This document shows, one piece after another, positions 32,559 to 41,204 of a stretch of DNA of 64,000 nucleotides. The DNA is from Opitutaceae bacterium (GTDB lineage: Bacteria > Verrucomicrobiota > Verrucomicrobiia > Opitutales > Opitutaceae). Under the pieces are notes generated by a model. It had not been told where the DNA came from. It saw nothing but the letters and a program-made list of their open reading frames with translations, and did no database searches. How positions within the stretch are numbered: position 1 is the first letter of the stretch; the number at the start of each line of letters is the position of its first letter. Location of the stretch: contig JAIXWF010000015.1 of assembly GCA_027482185.1 (NCBI GenBank), forward strand, positions 434,001-498,000. Direction: 5' to 3'. The translations under genes were made by a program, and so were the position numbers.

Positions 32559-33308
32559 TCAGCGGTACGGCTGGTGCAATTCGACCGGCTTCGTCTTTTG
32601 CTTGGCCTTCAGGCGCAGGTTCAACATTTCGACGCCGAAGGCGAAGGCCATGGAGAAGTAGATATAACCCTTCGGGATGTGCTGGCCGAGGGCCTCGCCG
32701 ACGAGCGTCACACCGATCAGAATCAGGAAACTCAGGGCGAGCATCTTCACGGTCGGATGCCGGTTCACGAAGTCGCTGATCGCGCCCGCAAACGCCAGCA
32801 TCACGCCGAGGGCGATCACAACCGCCGTGATCATCACGGCGATGTTGTTCGCCATGCCGACCGCCGTGATCACCGAATCGAGGGAGAACACGATATCGAG
32901 GAGCAAAATCTGGATGATGACCCCGGTGAACGTGACCTTGGTCTTGCCGGCGGTCGCGTGGCCGTCGTCGGCCTCGAGCTTCTCGTGCACTTCCTTCACG
33001 CTCTTCCAGATCAGGAACAGGCCGCCGATCAGCAGCACGAGATCGCGGCCGGAAATGTCGCGCGCGAGGATCGGCAGTTTGAACAGCGGCGCCGTGAGGC
33101 CCATGATCCACGTCAGGCTCAGCAGCAGCAGAACGCGGGTCACGAGCGCCAGCATGAGGCCGAGTTTGCGGGCCTTCTCCTGCTGCTCGACGGGCAATTT
33201 GCCGGCGAGGATCGAGATGAAGATGACGTTGTCGATGCCCAGCACGATCTCGAGCGCCGTGAGCGTGAGCAGGGAAATCCAGATTTCGGGATTCGTGATC
33301 CAGTCCAT
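32559..33308 (-). CDS. TerC-family integral membrane protein
   Basis: 249 residues from ATG 33308. Seven to eight hydrophobic segments with TerC hallmarks: ALEIVLGIDNVIFISILAGK, LLLLDIVFSLDSVITAVGMA and YIYFSMAFAFGVEMLNLRLK. The paired acidic motifs (GIDNV, SLDSV) lie in membrane helices and probably bind a metal. TerC/Alx proteins are linked to manganese export and metal loading of exported proteins; 'tellurium resistance' is historical. No ter cluster is nearby. Confidence 0.92.
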   Translation of the reverse strand: MDWITNPEIWISLLTLTALEIVLGIDNVIFISILAGKLPVEQQEKARKLGLMLALVTRVLLLLSLTWIMGLTAPLFKLPILARDISGRDLVLLIGGLFLIWKSVKEVHEKLEADDGHATAGKTKVTFTGVIIQILLLDIVFSLDSVITAVGMANNIAVMITAVVIALGVMLAFAGAISDFVNRHPTVKMLALSFLILIGVTLVGEALGQHIPKGYIYFSMAFAFGVEMLNLRLKAKQKTKPVELHQPYR

Positions 33309-33356
33309 AAAGTGCGCGTAGCAAGCCGCCCGGCGCACTCCGGCGCAAGATTACGG

Positions 33357-33455
33357 TTCAGGGTTCGGAGTTCGGGGTTCGGAGTTCGGGGTTTGGGATT
33401 TGGAGTTCCGACCTCCGTTCCCTCGACCTCTCAACTCTCAGCTCTCAACCCTCAA
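33357..33455. repeat. Compound heptamer array (TTCGGRG, then CTCTCAA)
   Basis: Eight consecutive heptamers TTCAGGG TTCGGAG TTCGGGG TTCGGAG TTCGGGG TTTGGGA TTTGGAG TTCCGAC (33357-33412), then CTCTCAA CTCTCAG CTCTCAA CCCTCAA (33428-33455). Two families of words are joined in one gap between the TerC and AEC genes. Confidence 0.85.
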
Positions 33456-33464
33456 CTCCTCCGC

Positions 33465-34421
33465 TCACGGTGCCGCCACGCCGACCCACGCGAGACCCGC
33501 GCGCAGCCACAGCGGAATCGTCAGAATGCCGATGGCCGTCGTGCCGAGCACGATCTGCACCGCGGTCCGCGGATGGCCGCCGTAGAGCCGCGCGATGATG
33601 ATCGGTACGACGGCCGCGGGCATCGCGGCCTGCACGACGAGCACGCGCTTGAGCTCGAGCGAGAGCGGCAAATAGCGCGCGAGCAGCAGAATCAGGACGG
33701 GCATGAGCCCGAGCCGCAGGGCGAGCGCGGCGACCGAGACCTTGGCGTCGAACAGTTCGCGCGGTTCGTTGAGGTAGTTCGCCAGATTGACGCCCGTCAT
33801 GATGAGCCCGAGCGGAATGCCGCAGACCGCGAGCGCGTGGATCGTCGTCGTGCCGACCTTGGGAATCAGCGGGGCCAGGCCGGCGACGTTCACCGCGATC
33901 GCCACGAGCAGCGTGATGAACACGGGATTGAGCAGTTTGCGCCAGCCCTCGGCCAGCGATTGGCCGCTCAGCACGAGCAGGCCGACGGTCCAAATCGCGA
34001 CCTCGACGCCGACGTTGTGCACGAGCAGCACGCCGCGGCTCTCCGGCCCCCAGATGCCTTCCATGATCGGCAGCGGCAAATAGCCGTAGTTCGTGATGCC
34101 GACCGTCAGCGCGAAGGTCCGCAGACCCGTGCCCACGTGCAGCCCGATCCCCTTGGCCACGAGCAGGCCGGCGCGGATCCCGAGGAACGTGACGCCGAAG
34201 CCGAGCAGCGGCGGCAGCACCAGATTGCCGGCCGAATTGAGCGCGGGGTTGCCCGCGACGGATTCGAAAATCAGGCAAGGGTAGCAAACGTTGACCACGA
34301 GCCGGATCAGGCTCGTTTCCGCGTCGCCCTCGATCCAATGCAGCCGCCGCGCCGCCACGCCGACGCCGATGAGGGCGAAGACGGGCACGACCAGCGAGAG
34401 CAGTTGGAAAAACGTCGGCAT
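33465..34421 (-). CDS. AEC-family transporter (auxin efflux carrier fold)
   Basis: 318 residues, ten predicted transmembrane helices in a five-plus-five arrangement. It shows family features such as VVPVFALIGVGVAARRLHWI, NVCYPCLIFESVAGNP, TNYGYLPLPIMEGIWG and VQAAMPAAVVPIIIARLYGG. Bacterial AEC proteins export or import small organic acids such as malate; the substrate here is unknown. The gene starts 71 bases from the heptamer array at 34493 and ends 9 bases from the one at 33455. Confidence 0.88.
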   Translation of the reverse strand: MPTFFQLLSLVVPVFALIGVGVAARRLHWIEGDAETSLIRLVVNVCYPCLIFESVAGNPALNSAGNLVLPPLLGFGVTFLGIRAGLLVAKGIGLHVGTGLRTFALTVGITNYGYLPLPIMEGIWGPESRGVLLVHNVGVEVAIWTVGLLVLSGQSLAEGWRKLLNPVFITLLVAIAVNVAGLAPLIPKVGTTTIHALAVCGIPLGLIMTGVNLANYLNEPRELFDAKVSVAALALRLGLMPVLILLLARYLPLSLELKRVLVVQAAMPAAVVPIIIARLYGGHPRTAVQIVLGTTAIGILTIPLWLRAGLAWVGVAAP

Positions 34422-34492
34422 GGTTGCCCGATGCCATGCACGAGCGCCGCGCCGGGCACAAGAGCGGCCGCAGGCCGGGCAGAAGTTCCGAG

Positions 34493-34604
34493 TTGAGAGT
34501 TGAGGGTTGAGAGACCGAAGAGCGCGAACGCGCCGAGATCCCGCTCCGAACCACCATGGGGCGGCGGCCTTTCCGACTCTCAGCTCTCAACTCTCAACGC
34601 TCAA
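34493..34604. repeat. TTGAGAG/CTCTCAA hairpin element overlapping a gene end
   Basis: Left arm TTGAGAG TTGAGGG TTGAGAG (34493-34513), right arm CTCTCAG CTCTCAA CTCTCAA CGCTCAA (34577-34604). The TGA stop of the flavoprotein gene (34587-34589 on the minus strand) lies inside the right arm, whose units encode the last residues LSVES. Confidence 0.88.
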
Positions 34605-35870
34605 CCCATCCCGGCCTTCGGCCGCGCCTCCCGCCATCGCCTGCCCCGCCAGCCAGCCCGTCGTCCACGCGGCCTGGAAATTGAAACCGCCGGTGACGCC
34701 GTCGATGTCCAACACCTCGCCCGCGAAATGCAGCCCCGGGCAAATCCGGCTCTCCATCGTGCGGAAATCGACTTCGCTCAGGCGCACGCCGCCGCAGGTC
34801 ACGAACTCATCCTTGAAGAGGCTCTTGCCGACGACCTTCAGCTCCGCCGCGGTCAATTGCCCGGCGAGCGTCGCCAGCGCCGCGTTGCTCACGCTGCTCC
34901 ACGGCGTCGTCGCCGCGATCCCGGCCGAGGTCACGAGCCGTTCCCACAGGCGCTGCGGCATCGGCAACGGGCTCCACGTCGTGATCTGCTTCCGGGGATT
35001 TTTTTCGCGCACGCCGGCCAATTCGCGGACGAGCGAATCGCGCCCGTGCGGCGGCGCGAAGTTCACCGTCAGCGGAAACTCGTAATTCCGTCCCGCCAAT
35101 TCCCGCGCGCCCCACGCCGAAAGTTTGAGAATCGCCGGTCCGCTCAGGCCCCAATGCGTCACGAGCAACGGCCCGCTTTCCTTCAACTTCGTCCCGGGCA
35201 CGGCGACCGCCGCATTTTCCATCGCCACGCCGGAGAGCCCGATCAGCCGCGCGTCGTCGATGTGGAACGTGAACAGCGACGGCACCAGCGGCTCGATCGC
35301 ATGGCCCAGCGCCTCCGCGATGGTGAAGCCGGCGGAGGAACGGTTCCCGCCCGTCGCGATCAGCACGCGGTCCGCGCGCACGCCGGAGCCGTCGGTCAGC
35401 GTCACCCAGAAATCCGGCGCCCCGCCTTCGCGGCCGACGCGCTCGATTTTCCGCACGCCCATGCTCGTCACGACCGCGACCCCGGCCTTGGCCGCCGCGG
35501 CCGCAAGACAGTCGACGATCGTCGCGGAATCGTCCGTGACCGGAAACATGCGGCCGTCGCCCTCGGTCTTCGTCTCCACGCCGCGTTCCGCGAGCCACGC
35601 GATCATGTCGCGGGGCTGGAACCGGTGGAACGCGCCGAGCAATTCGCGCCCGCCGCGCGGATACCGTTTCGCCAATTCCCCCGGTTCGAAGCAGGCGTGC
35701 GTCACGTTGCAACGGCCGCCGCCCGAGACGCGCACCTTGGCCAGCGGATGCGCCGTGGCCTCGTAAAGCGTCACCGTGCCCGCGGCCCCGAGCGTTTCCG
35801 CGCAGGCAATCGCGGCGAAAAAGCCCGCGGCTCCGCCCCCGATGATGATCGTGCGTCGCTGGTCCGGCAT
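34587..35870 (-). CDS. HI0933/YhiN-family flavoprotein
   Basis: 427 residues. N-terminal FAD-binding motif IIIGGGAAGFFAAIACAE, then AKVRVSGGGRCNVTHACFEP, GRMFPVTDDSATIVDCL, VLIATGGNRSSAGFTIAEAL, and a C-terminal CPGLHFAGEVLDIDGVTGGF. These are diagnostic of the YhiN/HI0933 family of FAD-dependent oxidoreductases, whose substrate is generally unknown. The gene ends within a heptamer repeat, so the C-terminal tail GLSVES is repeat-derived. Confidence 0.92.
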   Translation of the reverse strand: MPDQRRTIIIGGGAAGFFAAIACAETLGAAGTVTLYEATAHPLAKVRVSGGGRCNVTHACFEPGELAKRYPRGGRELLGAFHRFQPRDMIAWLAERGVETKTEGDGRMFPVTDDSATIVDCLAAAAAKAGVAVVTSMGVRKIERVGREGGAPDFWVTLTDGSGVRADRVLIATGGNRSSAGFTIAEALGHAIEPLVPSLFTFHIDDARLIGLSGVAMENAAVAVPGTKLKESGPLLVTHWGLSGPAILKLSAWGARELAGRNYEFPLTVNFAPPHGRDSLVRELAGVREKNPRKQITTWSPLPMPQRLWERLVTSAGIAATTPWSSVSNAALATLAGQLTAAELKVVGKSLFKDEFVTCGGVRLSEVDFRTMESRICPGLHFAGEVLDIDGVTGGFNFQAAWTTGWLAGQAMAGGAAEGRDGLSVES

Positions 35871-35947
35871 GCGCGCACGCTGCGGGCCGCGCCGACGGTG
35901 TCGAAATCAAACCAATCCGCCCGCGGCGCGTGTGCCCGGGTCCGGGC

Positions 35948-35983
35948 AAAAAAATGCCGCCGCGGGCTGCGATCCGCGGCGGC
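35948..35983 (-). terminator. Intrinsic terminator of the Spy-like gene
   Basis: Perfect 10-bp stem GCCGCCGCGG (35956-35965) / CCGCGGCGGC (35974-35983) with an 8-base loop. On the minus strand it is followed by A and seven T residues (35954-35948). It lies 33 bases after the stop at 36017. Confidence 0.9.
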
Positions 35984-36016
35984 TACTAACACCAACCCCT
36001 GACAATTCGTGGAGCC

Positions 36017-36406
36017 TTACTGGCTCTTCTTCTTGCCCTGACCGCCGCCTTGGCCGCGGCCCGGGGCCATCTCGTCGAACTTCTTCTGCTGCTCGGCGGT
36101 GAGGACGGCGCGGACTTCCGTGCGGACGGCGGCCATGATCTCGCGGCCCTTTTCCATGCGCTGGTCCTCGGGGAGGGCCTGCATCTTCTCGCGGGACTTC
36201 GCGTAAATCGCGGTGATCTTCGTCTTCTGCTCGGCGGTCAGCTGCACGGCTTCGTCGAGACGCTGGACCATCTGTTCGGGATTGCCCATGCCGCCCCGGC
36301 CACCGCCGCCGCCCTTGCCCTTCTTCTCTTCCTGGGCCTGCATGAGCGTGGTGGAAGCGAGGGCGCCGACGGCGATCGCGGAAACGAGGAATTTGCGGAT
36401 ATTCAT
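36017..36406 (-). CDS. Spy/CpxP-like (LTxxQ) exported protein
   Basis: 129 residues from ATG 36406. Signal peptide FLVSAIAVGALASTTLMQAQ, a Gly/Lys-rich stretch, then helices with two LT-x-x-Q motifs: VQLTAEQKTKITAIYAKSRE and AVLTAEQQKKFDEMAPG, followed by a Gly/Gln/Lys tail. LTxxQ proteins are periplasmic chaperones or metal sensors of the Spy/CpxP type. Single gene with its own terminator, divergent from the ABC transporter pair. Confidence 0.78.
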   Translation of the reverse strand: MNIRKFLVSAIAVGALASTTLMQAQEEKKGKGGGGGRGGMGNPEQMVQRLDEAVQLTAEQKTKITAIYAKSREKMQALPEDQRMEKGREIMAAVRTEVRAVLTAEQQKKFDEMAPGRGQGGGQGKKKSQ

Positions 36407-36555
36407 GGGATTCAAACTTGGGTTCGGGGTGAGGGTTTAAAGCGTCCCGGCCGAAACCGCGGACACCGGGGCAAGACGCCCGATCGGGGAAGGAGTTGCG
36501 CGAAATCTGCACGGAGCTTGCGGGCTCCGGTCGGCGGCCGCACCGTCCCGGCCGC

Positions 36556-37287
36556 ATGATCGAGGCCGAATCCCTCTGCAAACGCTACGGTTCCTTCACC
36601 GCCGTCCGGGACCTCTCCCTCGTCGTGCGGCCCGGGGAAGTGCTCGGTCTCGTGGGCCCCAACGGCGCCGGCAAAACCAGCACGCTGCGCTGCCTCGCCG
36701 GCATCATCCCGGCCACCTCCGGCACCCTCCGCATCGCGGGCCACGACCTCGCCGCCGATCCCGTCGCCGCCAAACGCAAACTCGCCTTCTTCCCCGACGA
36801 ACCGCGCCTCTTCGACTACCTCACGGTGCGCCAACACCTCAACTTCGTCGCGCGCATCTACGGCGTCGCCGACCACGAGGCCCGCGCGCAGCCGCTGCTC
36901 GAGGAATTCGAGATCGCCGACAAAGCCGACCGCCTGCCCGGCGAACTCTCCCGCGGCATGAAGCAGAAACTCGCCATCGCCTGCGGCCTCCTGCACGCGC
37001 CGCAAGTGATGTTCTTCGACGAGCCGCTCACCGGCCTCGACCCCCTCGGCATCCGCCGGATGAAGAACTCCATTTTGCAACGCGCCCGCGACGGCGCCAC
37101 GATCGTGCTCAGCTCGCACCTGCTGCATTTGCTCGAGGAGGTCTGCTCCCACGTCCTCATCCTGAAGAAAGGCGAAAAGATCGCCGACGGCACCCTCGCC
37201 GAAGTCGCCGCCCGCTTCAGCGCCGGCGAAACCGGCGTCAGCCTCGAGGAAATCTTCATCCGCGCCACCGGCGGATCGGAAAACTGA
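36556..37287 (+). CDS. ABC exporter ATP-binding protein
   Basis: 243 residues from ATG 36556. Walker A GPNGAGKTST, signature LSRGMKQKLAIACGLL, Walker B VMFFDEPLTGLDP and the H-loop SSHLLH are complete. Resembles CcmA/YhaQ-type ATPases of multidrug or cofactor exporters. The following gene (28 bases later) encodes its large membrane partner. Confidence 0.93.
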   Translation: MIEAESLCKRYGSFTAVRDLSLVVRPGEVLGLVGPNGAGKTSTLRCLAGIIPATSGTLRIAGHDLAADPVAAKRKLAFFPDEPRLFDYLTVRQHLNFVARIYGVADHEARAQPLLEEFEIADKADRLPGELSRGMKQKLAIACGLLHAPQVMFFDEPLTGLDPLGIRRMKNSILQRARDGATIVLSSHLLHLLEEVCSHVLILKKGEKIADGTLAEVAARFSAGETGVSLEEIFIRATGGSEN

Positions 37288-37315
37288 CGCCGCGGTCCGC
37301 CCGTTTCCGCCCCCG

Positions 37316-39115
37316 ATGCTCGGCGCCCTCCTCTACCTGCGGCTCACGTCCTTCCGGAACGGGCTGCTCTCCCGCCTGCGCCGGCTGCGCCAGCCGAAAT
37401 ACCTCATCGGCGCGATCGTCGGGTTCGCCTACCTCTGGTTCTTTTTCTTCCGCCCGATGGGCGCCGTCGGCGCGCCGCGCCATTCTCCCGGCGAAGCCCT
37501 CGCCCTCGCCGAAGCCGCGACCGGCACGGCCGTGCTGCTGCCCGCGGACTGGGTGCCGCTGAGCACCGCAATCGGCGCCCTCGCGTTGCTCGTTTTCTTC
37601 ACGCTGATGTGGGTGATTCCGACGGAACGCGCCGCCCTCGGCTTCACGGAAGCGGAAATCGCGTTCCTGTTTCCCGCGCCCATCACCCGCCGCGGCCTCG
37701 TGCATTTCCAACTGCTCAGCACCCAGTTTCGCAGCCTCGCGGGGGCGACAATCATGATGCTGTTTTCGCACCGTTGGACCTTCCTCGGCGGCAACGCCCT
37801 CACCCACGCCCTCGGCTGGTGGTTCGTGTTCTCCGCGCTCAATCTCCATCTCAACGGCGCCCGCTTCACGCTCACGCGCCTTGCCGACGGCGGTCTCGGC
37901 CTCTGGCCGCGCCGGGTCGCCGTGCTCGCCCTCGTCGGGGCCGTGATCGCCGTCACCGTCTGGCGGATGCCCGCCGGGGCGCCGCCCCAGGCCCCGGGCG
38001 CCGATCCCGATCTCCGCCCGATCACGGATTGGCTGCTCGCTCTCAGCAACACCGCGCCGCTCACGTGGCTGCTGTGGCCCTTCCGCTTTGTCGTCGGCCC
38101 CTTCCTCGCGCCCGACGCCCTGGGTTTCTTCCTCGCCCTCGGCCCCGCCCTCGCCGTGCTCGGCCTGCACTATTACTGGGTCGTGCGCGCCGTCTCGGCC
38201 TTCGAGGATTCGTCCGTCGACGCCGCCCAGAAACGCGCCGCCCGCATCGCCGCGTGGCGCAGCGGCCAATCCGTCCGCTCCCCCGGCGACGCCAAGCCCC
38301 AGCGGCCGCCCTTCGCGCTCGCCGGCACGGGCCGGCCCGAGCTCGCGTTTCTCTGGAAAAACCTGCTCTCCACCTGGCCCTGGTTCACCGGCCGCGTGTT
38401 CCTCGGCTGCGCCGCCGTCATCGTCGCCGCCGGCCTCTGGCTCGGCAGCCAACCGCTGCCCCGCGGCGTGCTCCCCGGCATCGGCGCCATGGCCGTGATG
38501 TTCGCCGCGTACACGCTCATCGTCGGCCCGCAATTCGCGCGCCAGGACATCCGCAGCGATCTCGCCAACGCCGACATCCTCAAGACCTACCCGCTCGCCG
38601 GCTGGCAGATCGTGCTCGGCGAATTGCTCGCCCCGACCGCGATTCTCACCGGCATCCTCTGGCTGGCGTTGCTCGCCGCCGGGATCACGTTCCAGCCGAC
38701 CTCGGAACGGATGGCGTGGCTGACCCCGGGCCTGCGCGTCGCGCTCACCGCCGCCCTCGCCCTGCTCGCGCCCGCCCTCGCCGCCCTGCAATTGCTCGTG
38801 CCCAACGCCGCCGCCCTTGTTTTCCCGGGTTGGTTCCAAGCCAGCCGCACCCGCGGCGGCGGCCCGGAAATGATCGGCCAGCGCATGATCTTCTTCTTCG
38901 CCCAGCTGCTCACGATGCTGTTCGCCCTCCTGCCCGCCGCGGCCCTCGGCGCCGCCCTCGTCTTCATTTTCCAATGGCTCGTCGGTGCGGTCGTCGCCGT
39001 CTGCCTCACCGCCGTCGCTGTGCTCGCGATTCTCGTCGCCGAGGTCTGGTGCGGCATCTGGCTGCTCGGCCAGCAATTCGAGCGGCTCGAAATCTCCGCC
39101 GAGAACCGCGCTTGA
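37316..39115 (+). CDS. ABC exporter membrane subunit
   Basis: 599 residues with about twelve hydrophobic segments. The N-terminus LTSFRNGLLSRLRRLRQPKY followed by LIGAIVGFAYLWFFFFRPMG resembles putative ABC exporter permeases that work with stand-alone CcmA-type ATPases. Another recognisable piece is MWVIPTERAALGFTEAEIAF with LFPAPITRR. Substrate unknown. No accessory periplasmic protein adjacent, so it is more likely an exporter than an importer. Confidence 0.82.
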   Translation: MLGALLYLRLTSFRNGLLSRLRRLRQPKYLIGAIVGFAYLWFFFFRPMGAVGAPRHSPGEALALAEAATGTAVLLPADWVPLSTAIGALALLVFFTLMWVIPTERAALGFTEAEIAFLFPAPITRRGLVHFQLLSTQFRSLAGATIMMLFSHRWTFLGGNALTHALGWWFVFSALNLHLNGARFTLTRLADGGLGLWPRRVAVLALVGAVIAVTVWRMPAGAPPQAPGADPDLRPITDWLLALSNTAPLTWLLWPFRFVVGPFLAPDALGFFLALGPALAVLGLHYYWVVRAVSAFEDSSVDAAQKRAARIAAWRSGQSVRSPGDAKPQRPPFALAGTGRPELAFLWKNLLSTWPWFTGRVFLGCAAVIVAAGLWLGSQPLPRGVLPGIGAMAVMFAAYTLIVGPQFARQDIRSDLANADILKTYPLAGWQIVLGELLAPTAILTGILWLALLAAGITFQPTSERMAWLTPGLRVALTAALALLAPALAALQLLVPNAAALVFPGWFQASRTRGGGPEMIGQRMIFFFAQLLTMLFALLPAAALGAALVFIFQWLVGAVVAVCLTAVAVLAILVAEVWCGIWLLGQQFERLEISAENRA

Positions 39116-39159
39116 ATCCGGAAACCGAATACCGTCCCCGCGCGCAACCCACCCTCCGG

Positions 39160-39187
39160 CTTTCAACTTTCAACCTTCACCTTTCAA
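39160..39187. repeat. CTTTCAA heptamers (single arm)
   Basis: CTTTCAA CTTTCAA CCTTCAC CTTTCAA directly precede the metallopeptidase start at 39204. No complementary arm is present, unlike most other copies. Confidence 0.75.
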
Positions 39188-39203
39188 CCCCCCGCCGCCT
39201 GCC

Positions 39204-39584
39204 ATGGCCGCCCCCGATCTCAACCGCCTGACCAAGCTCGCCGCCGATGTGGTCGGCGCCGCGCAACGCGGTCTCCCGCCGGAGATCCGCGCCCTCGCCC
39301 GCCATGTCCCCGTCCACTACGAGGCCCTCCCGGCCGCCGACGTCCTCGCCGAGGGCTTCGAGCCCGACATCCTCGGCCTCTTCACCGGGGCCGCCCACGG
39401 CACCGAATTCTCCTCGGAGCAACCCGCGCCGCCCCAGATCCTCCTCTACCTGGAAAACCTCTGGGACTTCGCCGAGGGCGACGACGAGATCTTCCGCGAC
39501 GAAGTCCGCCTCACCTATCTGCACGAACTCGGGCACTTCCTCGGTTGGGACGAAGACGAAGTCGCCGCCCGCGGCCTGGATTGA
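39204..39584 (+). CDS. Small zincin-like metallopeptidase-family protein
   Basis: 126 residues from ATG 39204. It carries HELGHFLGWDEDEV, an HExxH zinc motif with the downstream acidic residues of the DUF1025/'metallopeptidase family protein' group. GLFTGAAHGTEF and PPQILLYLENLWDFA are also family features. Members are short cytosolic proteins with untested protease activity. On the plus strand after the ABC genes; a heptamer array separates them. Confidence 0.88.
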   Translation: MAAPDLNRLTKLAADVVGAAQRGLPPEIRALARHVPVHYEALPAADVLAEGFEPDILGLFTGAAHGTEFSSEQPAPPQILLYLENLWDFAEGDDEIFRDEVRLTYLHELGHFLGWDEDEVAARGLD

Positions 39585-39682
39585 CGCCGGCGCACGTCGC
39601 CGGGAACCCCTTTCAATCCGCGCTTTCCAACGGCTCCCCCGCCTGCCTACACTCCCGGCCACTTTTGTCTTTCCGCTCCGCC

Positions 39683-40357
39683 ATGAAGAAACTCCTCCTC
39701 CTGTCCCTCGTCGCGCTGCTCAGCCCCGCGCTCCTGCGCGCCGCGCCGACCCGCGCCGACCTCGTCGCCCGCGTCGAGACCTGCGAGGCGATCCTCCAGG
39801 AGTTCCAACAGAACCGCGACCTCGCGATCCCGCCGACCGTGTGGCAGCGCGCCAAGGCGATCATCATCCTCAACCAATTCAAGGCCGGCATTCTCCTCGG
39901 CGTGCAGGACGGCTACGGCGTCATTATGGTCCGCAAACCCGGCGGCTGGAGCCTCCCCGTCCTCATCAACGCCGGCGAAGCCAGCCTCGGATTCCAGCTC
40001 GGCGCCAAGGCCCTCGAAAGCATCTACATCATCACGGACGACAACACGCCGCGCCTCCTCTTCAAGCAGCGCTTCAACCTCGGCGTCGACGCCAAGGCCG
40101 TAGCCGGTCCCAAGGCCGCCGAAGCCGAGCGCAACAACGAGGAACTCCTCCGCACCCCGCTGCTCGCCTACACCAAGACCGTCGGCCTCTTCGCCGGCGC
40201 CACCGTCAAGGCCGGCCACCTCTCCCGCGACGACAAGGCGAACTTCGCCCTCTATAACACGAACTATACGCTGCCCGAGCTGCTCTACAGCGATTGGGTC
40301 CAGCCGCCCGCCGAGGTCCGTCCGCTGATGAACCTCGTGCGCAAGTACGCGCCCTGA
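39683..40357 (+). CDS. SYLF-domain (YSC84-like) exported lipid-binding protein
   Basis: 224 residues. Signal peptide MKKLLLLSLVALLSPALLRA, then a SYLF domain: AKAIIILNQFKAGILLGVQD, GYGVIMVRKPGGWSLPVLIN, AGEASLGFQLGAKALESIYI and KTVGLFAGATVKAGHLSRDD. SYLF domains bind phosphoinositides in eukaryotes; in bacteria they are exported proteins of unknown role. A VOC gene follows after 10 bases and is probably co-transcribed. Confidence 0.88.
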   Translation: MKKLLLLSLVALLSPALLRAAPTRADLVARVETCEAILQEFQQNRDLAIPPTVWQRAKAIIILNQFKAGILLGVQDGYGVIMVRKPGGWSLPVLINAGEASLGFQLGAKALESIYIITDDNTPRLLFKQRFNLGVDAKAVAGPKAAEAERNNEELLRTPLLAYTKTVGLFAGATVKAGHLSRDDKANFALYNTNYTLPELLYSDWVQPPAEVRPLMNLVRKYAP

Positions 40358-40367
40358 GGCCGGCCCC

Positions 40368-40784
40368 ATGGCCGCGCTCGTCTCCGGTTTCCACCACGTG
40401 TGCATCCGCACGCGCGACTGGGACCGCTCCGTCGCTTTCTACCGCGACGTCCTCGGCTTCGCGGAAAAAGTCGCCTGGCCGCTCCGCGCCACCGGCCGGC
40501 GTGCGGCCATGCTGGATACGGGCGACGGCAACTACCTCGAGCTCTTCGACGACCCGGACTATCCGGCGGCCCCCGACGGCGCCGTCGCCCATTTCGCTTT
40601 CCGCACCGCGCAGCTCGACGAAACGGCCGCCCGCGTGCGCGCCTTCGGCGCCAAGATCACCGTCGAGCCCAAGGACGTCGTCATCCCCACGACCAACGGC
40701 CGCGGCGACATCCCGGTCCGGCTCTTCTTCTGCGAAGGCCCGAGCGGCGAGCTGATCGAGTTCTTCCAGAACACGCTCACCTGA
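40368..40784 (+). CDS. VOC-family (glyoxalase-like) metalloprotein
   Basis: 138 residues. Begins GFHHVCIRTRDWDRSVAFYR with a metal-ligand His, continues AAMLDTGDGNYLELFDDPDY and VAHFAFRTAQLDETAARVRA, and ends VRLFFCEGPSGELIEFFQNT with the final Glu ligand. The His/Glu metal pattern of glyoxalase/dioxygenase-type VOC proteins is intact, but the substrate is unknown. It follows the SYLF gene by 10 bases. Confidence 0.85.
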   Translation: MAALVSGFHHVCIRTRDWDRSVAFYRDVLGFAEKVAWPLRATGRRAAMLDTGDGNYLELFDDPDYPAAPDGAVAHFAFRTAQLDETAARVRAFGAKITVEPKDVVIPTTNGRGDIPVRLFFCEGPSGELIEFFQNTLT

Positions 40785-40869
40785 AGCCGCAGCGGGCTGT
40801 TGGGAGTCTCGAAGGCAGAGGAGCCTCTGAAAAACTTCCCGCCGCATTCCTCTCCGCACCGCCGCCGGG

Positions 40870-41204
40870 GAAGTTGCCGCAAGGCAGCGCAAAAGGCGCA
40901 GAAAACGAAGCCCTCGCCAAGGCATTGACGTCCGCGCCATGGGCTCCGAGAGCGTGATCGCCTTCGCTGCCGCGAAGTCTCCGCCGGTCGGGCGCTTTTG
41001 CGCATTTTGAGTTTCTTTGCGGCCATCCACCCTACGGAGATCGAGCGGACGATACTCCCGGGCGTTTCTCAGAAGCTCCGTGAGGGTTGAGAGATCGGAT
41101 CCGAGGCAGAAAACCGCCGCTGCCGCACCCCACGGCACGAGTTTCGGTTGAATGCCTCCCTGCGGCCAATCCGCCGCCTTCAACGTTCAGCTCTCAACCT
41201 TCAA
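40870..41204. repeat. Two repeat elements in the 416-base gap before the CinA-type gene
   Basis: First, a CTTTGCG-type inverted pair: about 40873-40910 (GCCGCAAGGCAGCGCAAAAG) against 41001-41024 (TTTTGCGCATTTTGAGTTTC and on). Second, heptamers TTGAGAG at 41087 with CCTTCAA CGTTCAG CTCTCAA CCTTCAA at 41177-41204. The CinA-type gene's TGA stop lies within the last unit. I see no gene in 40785-41200. Confidence 0.7.
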
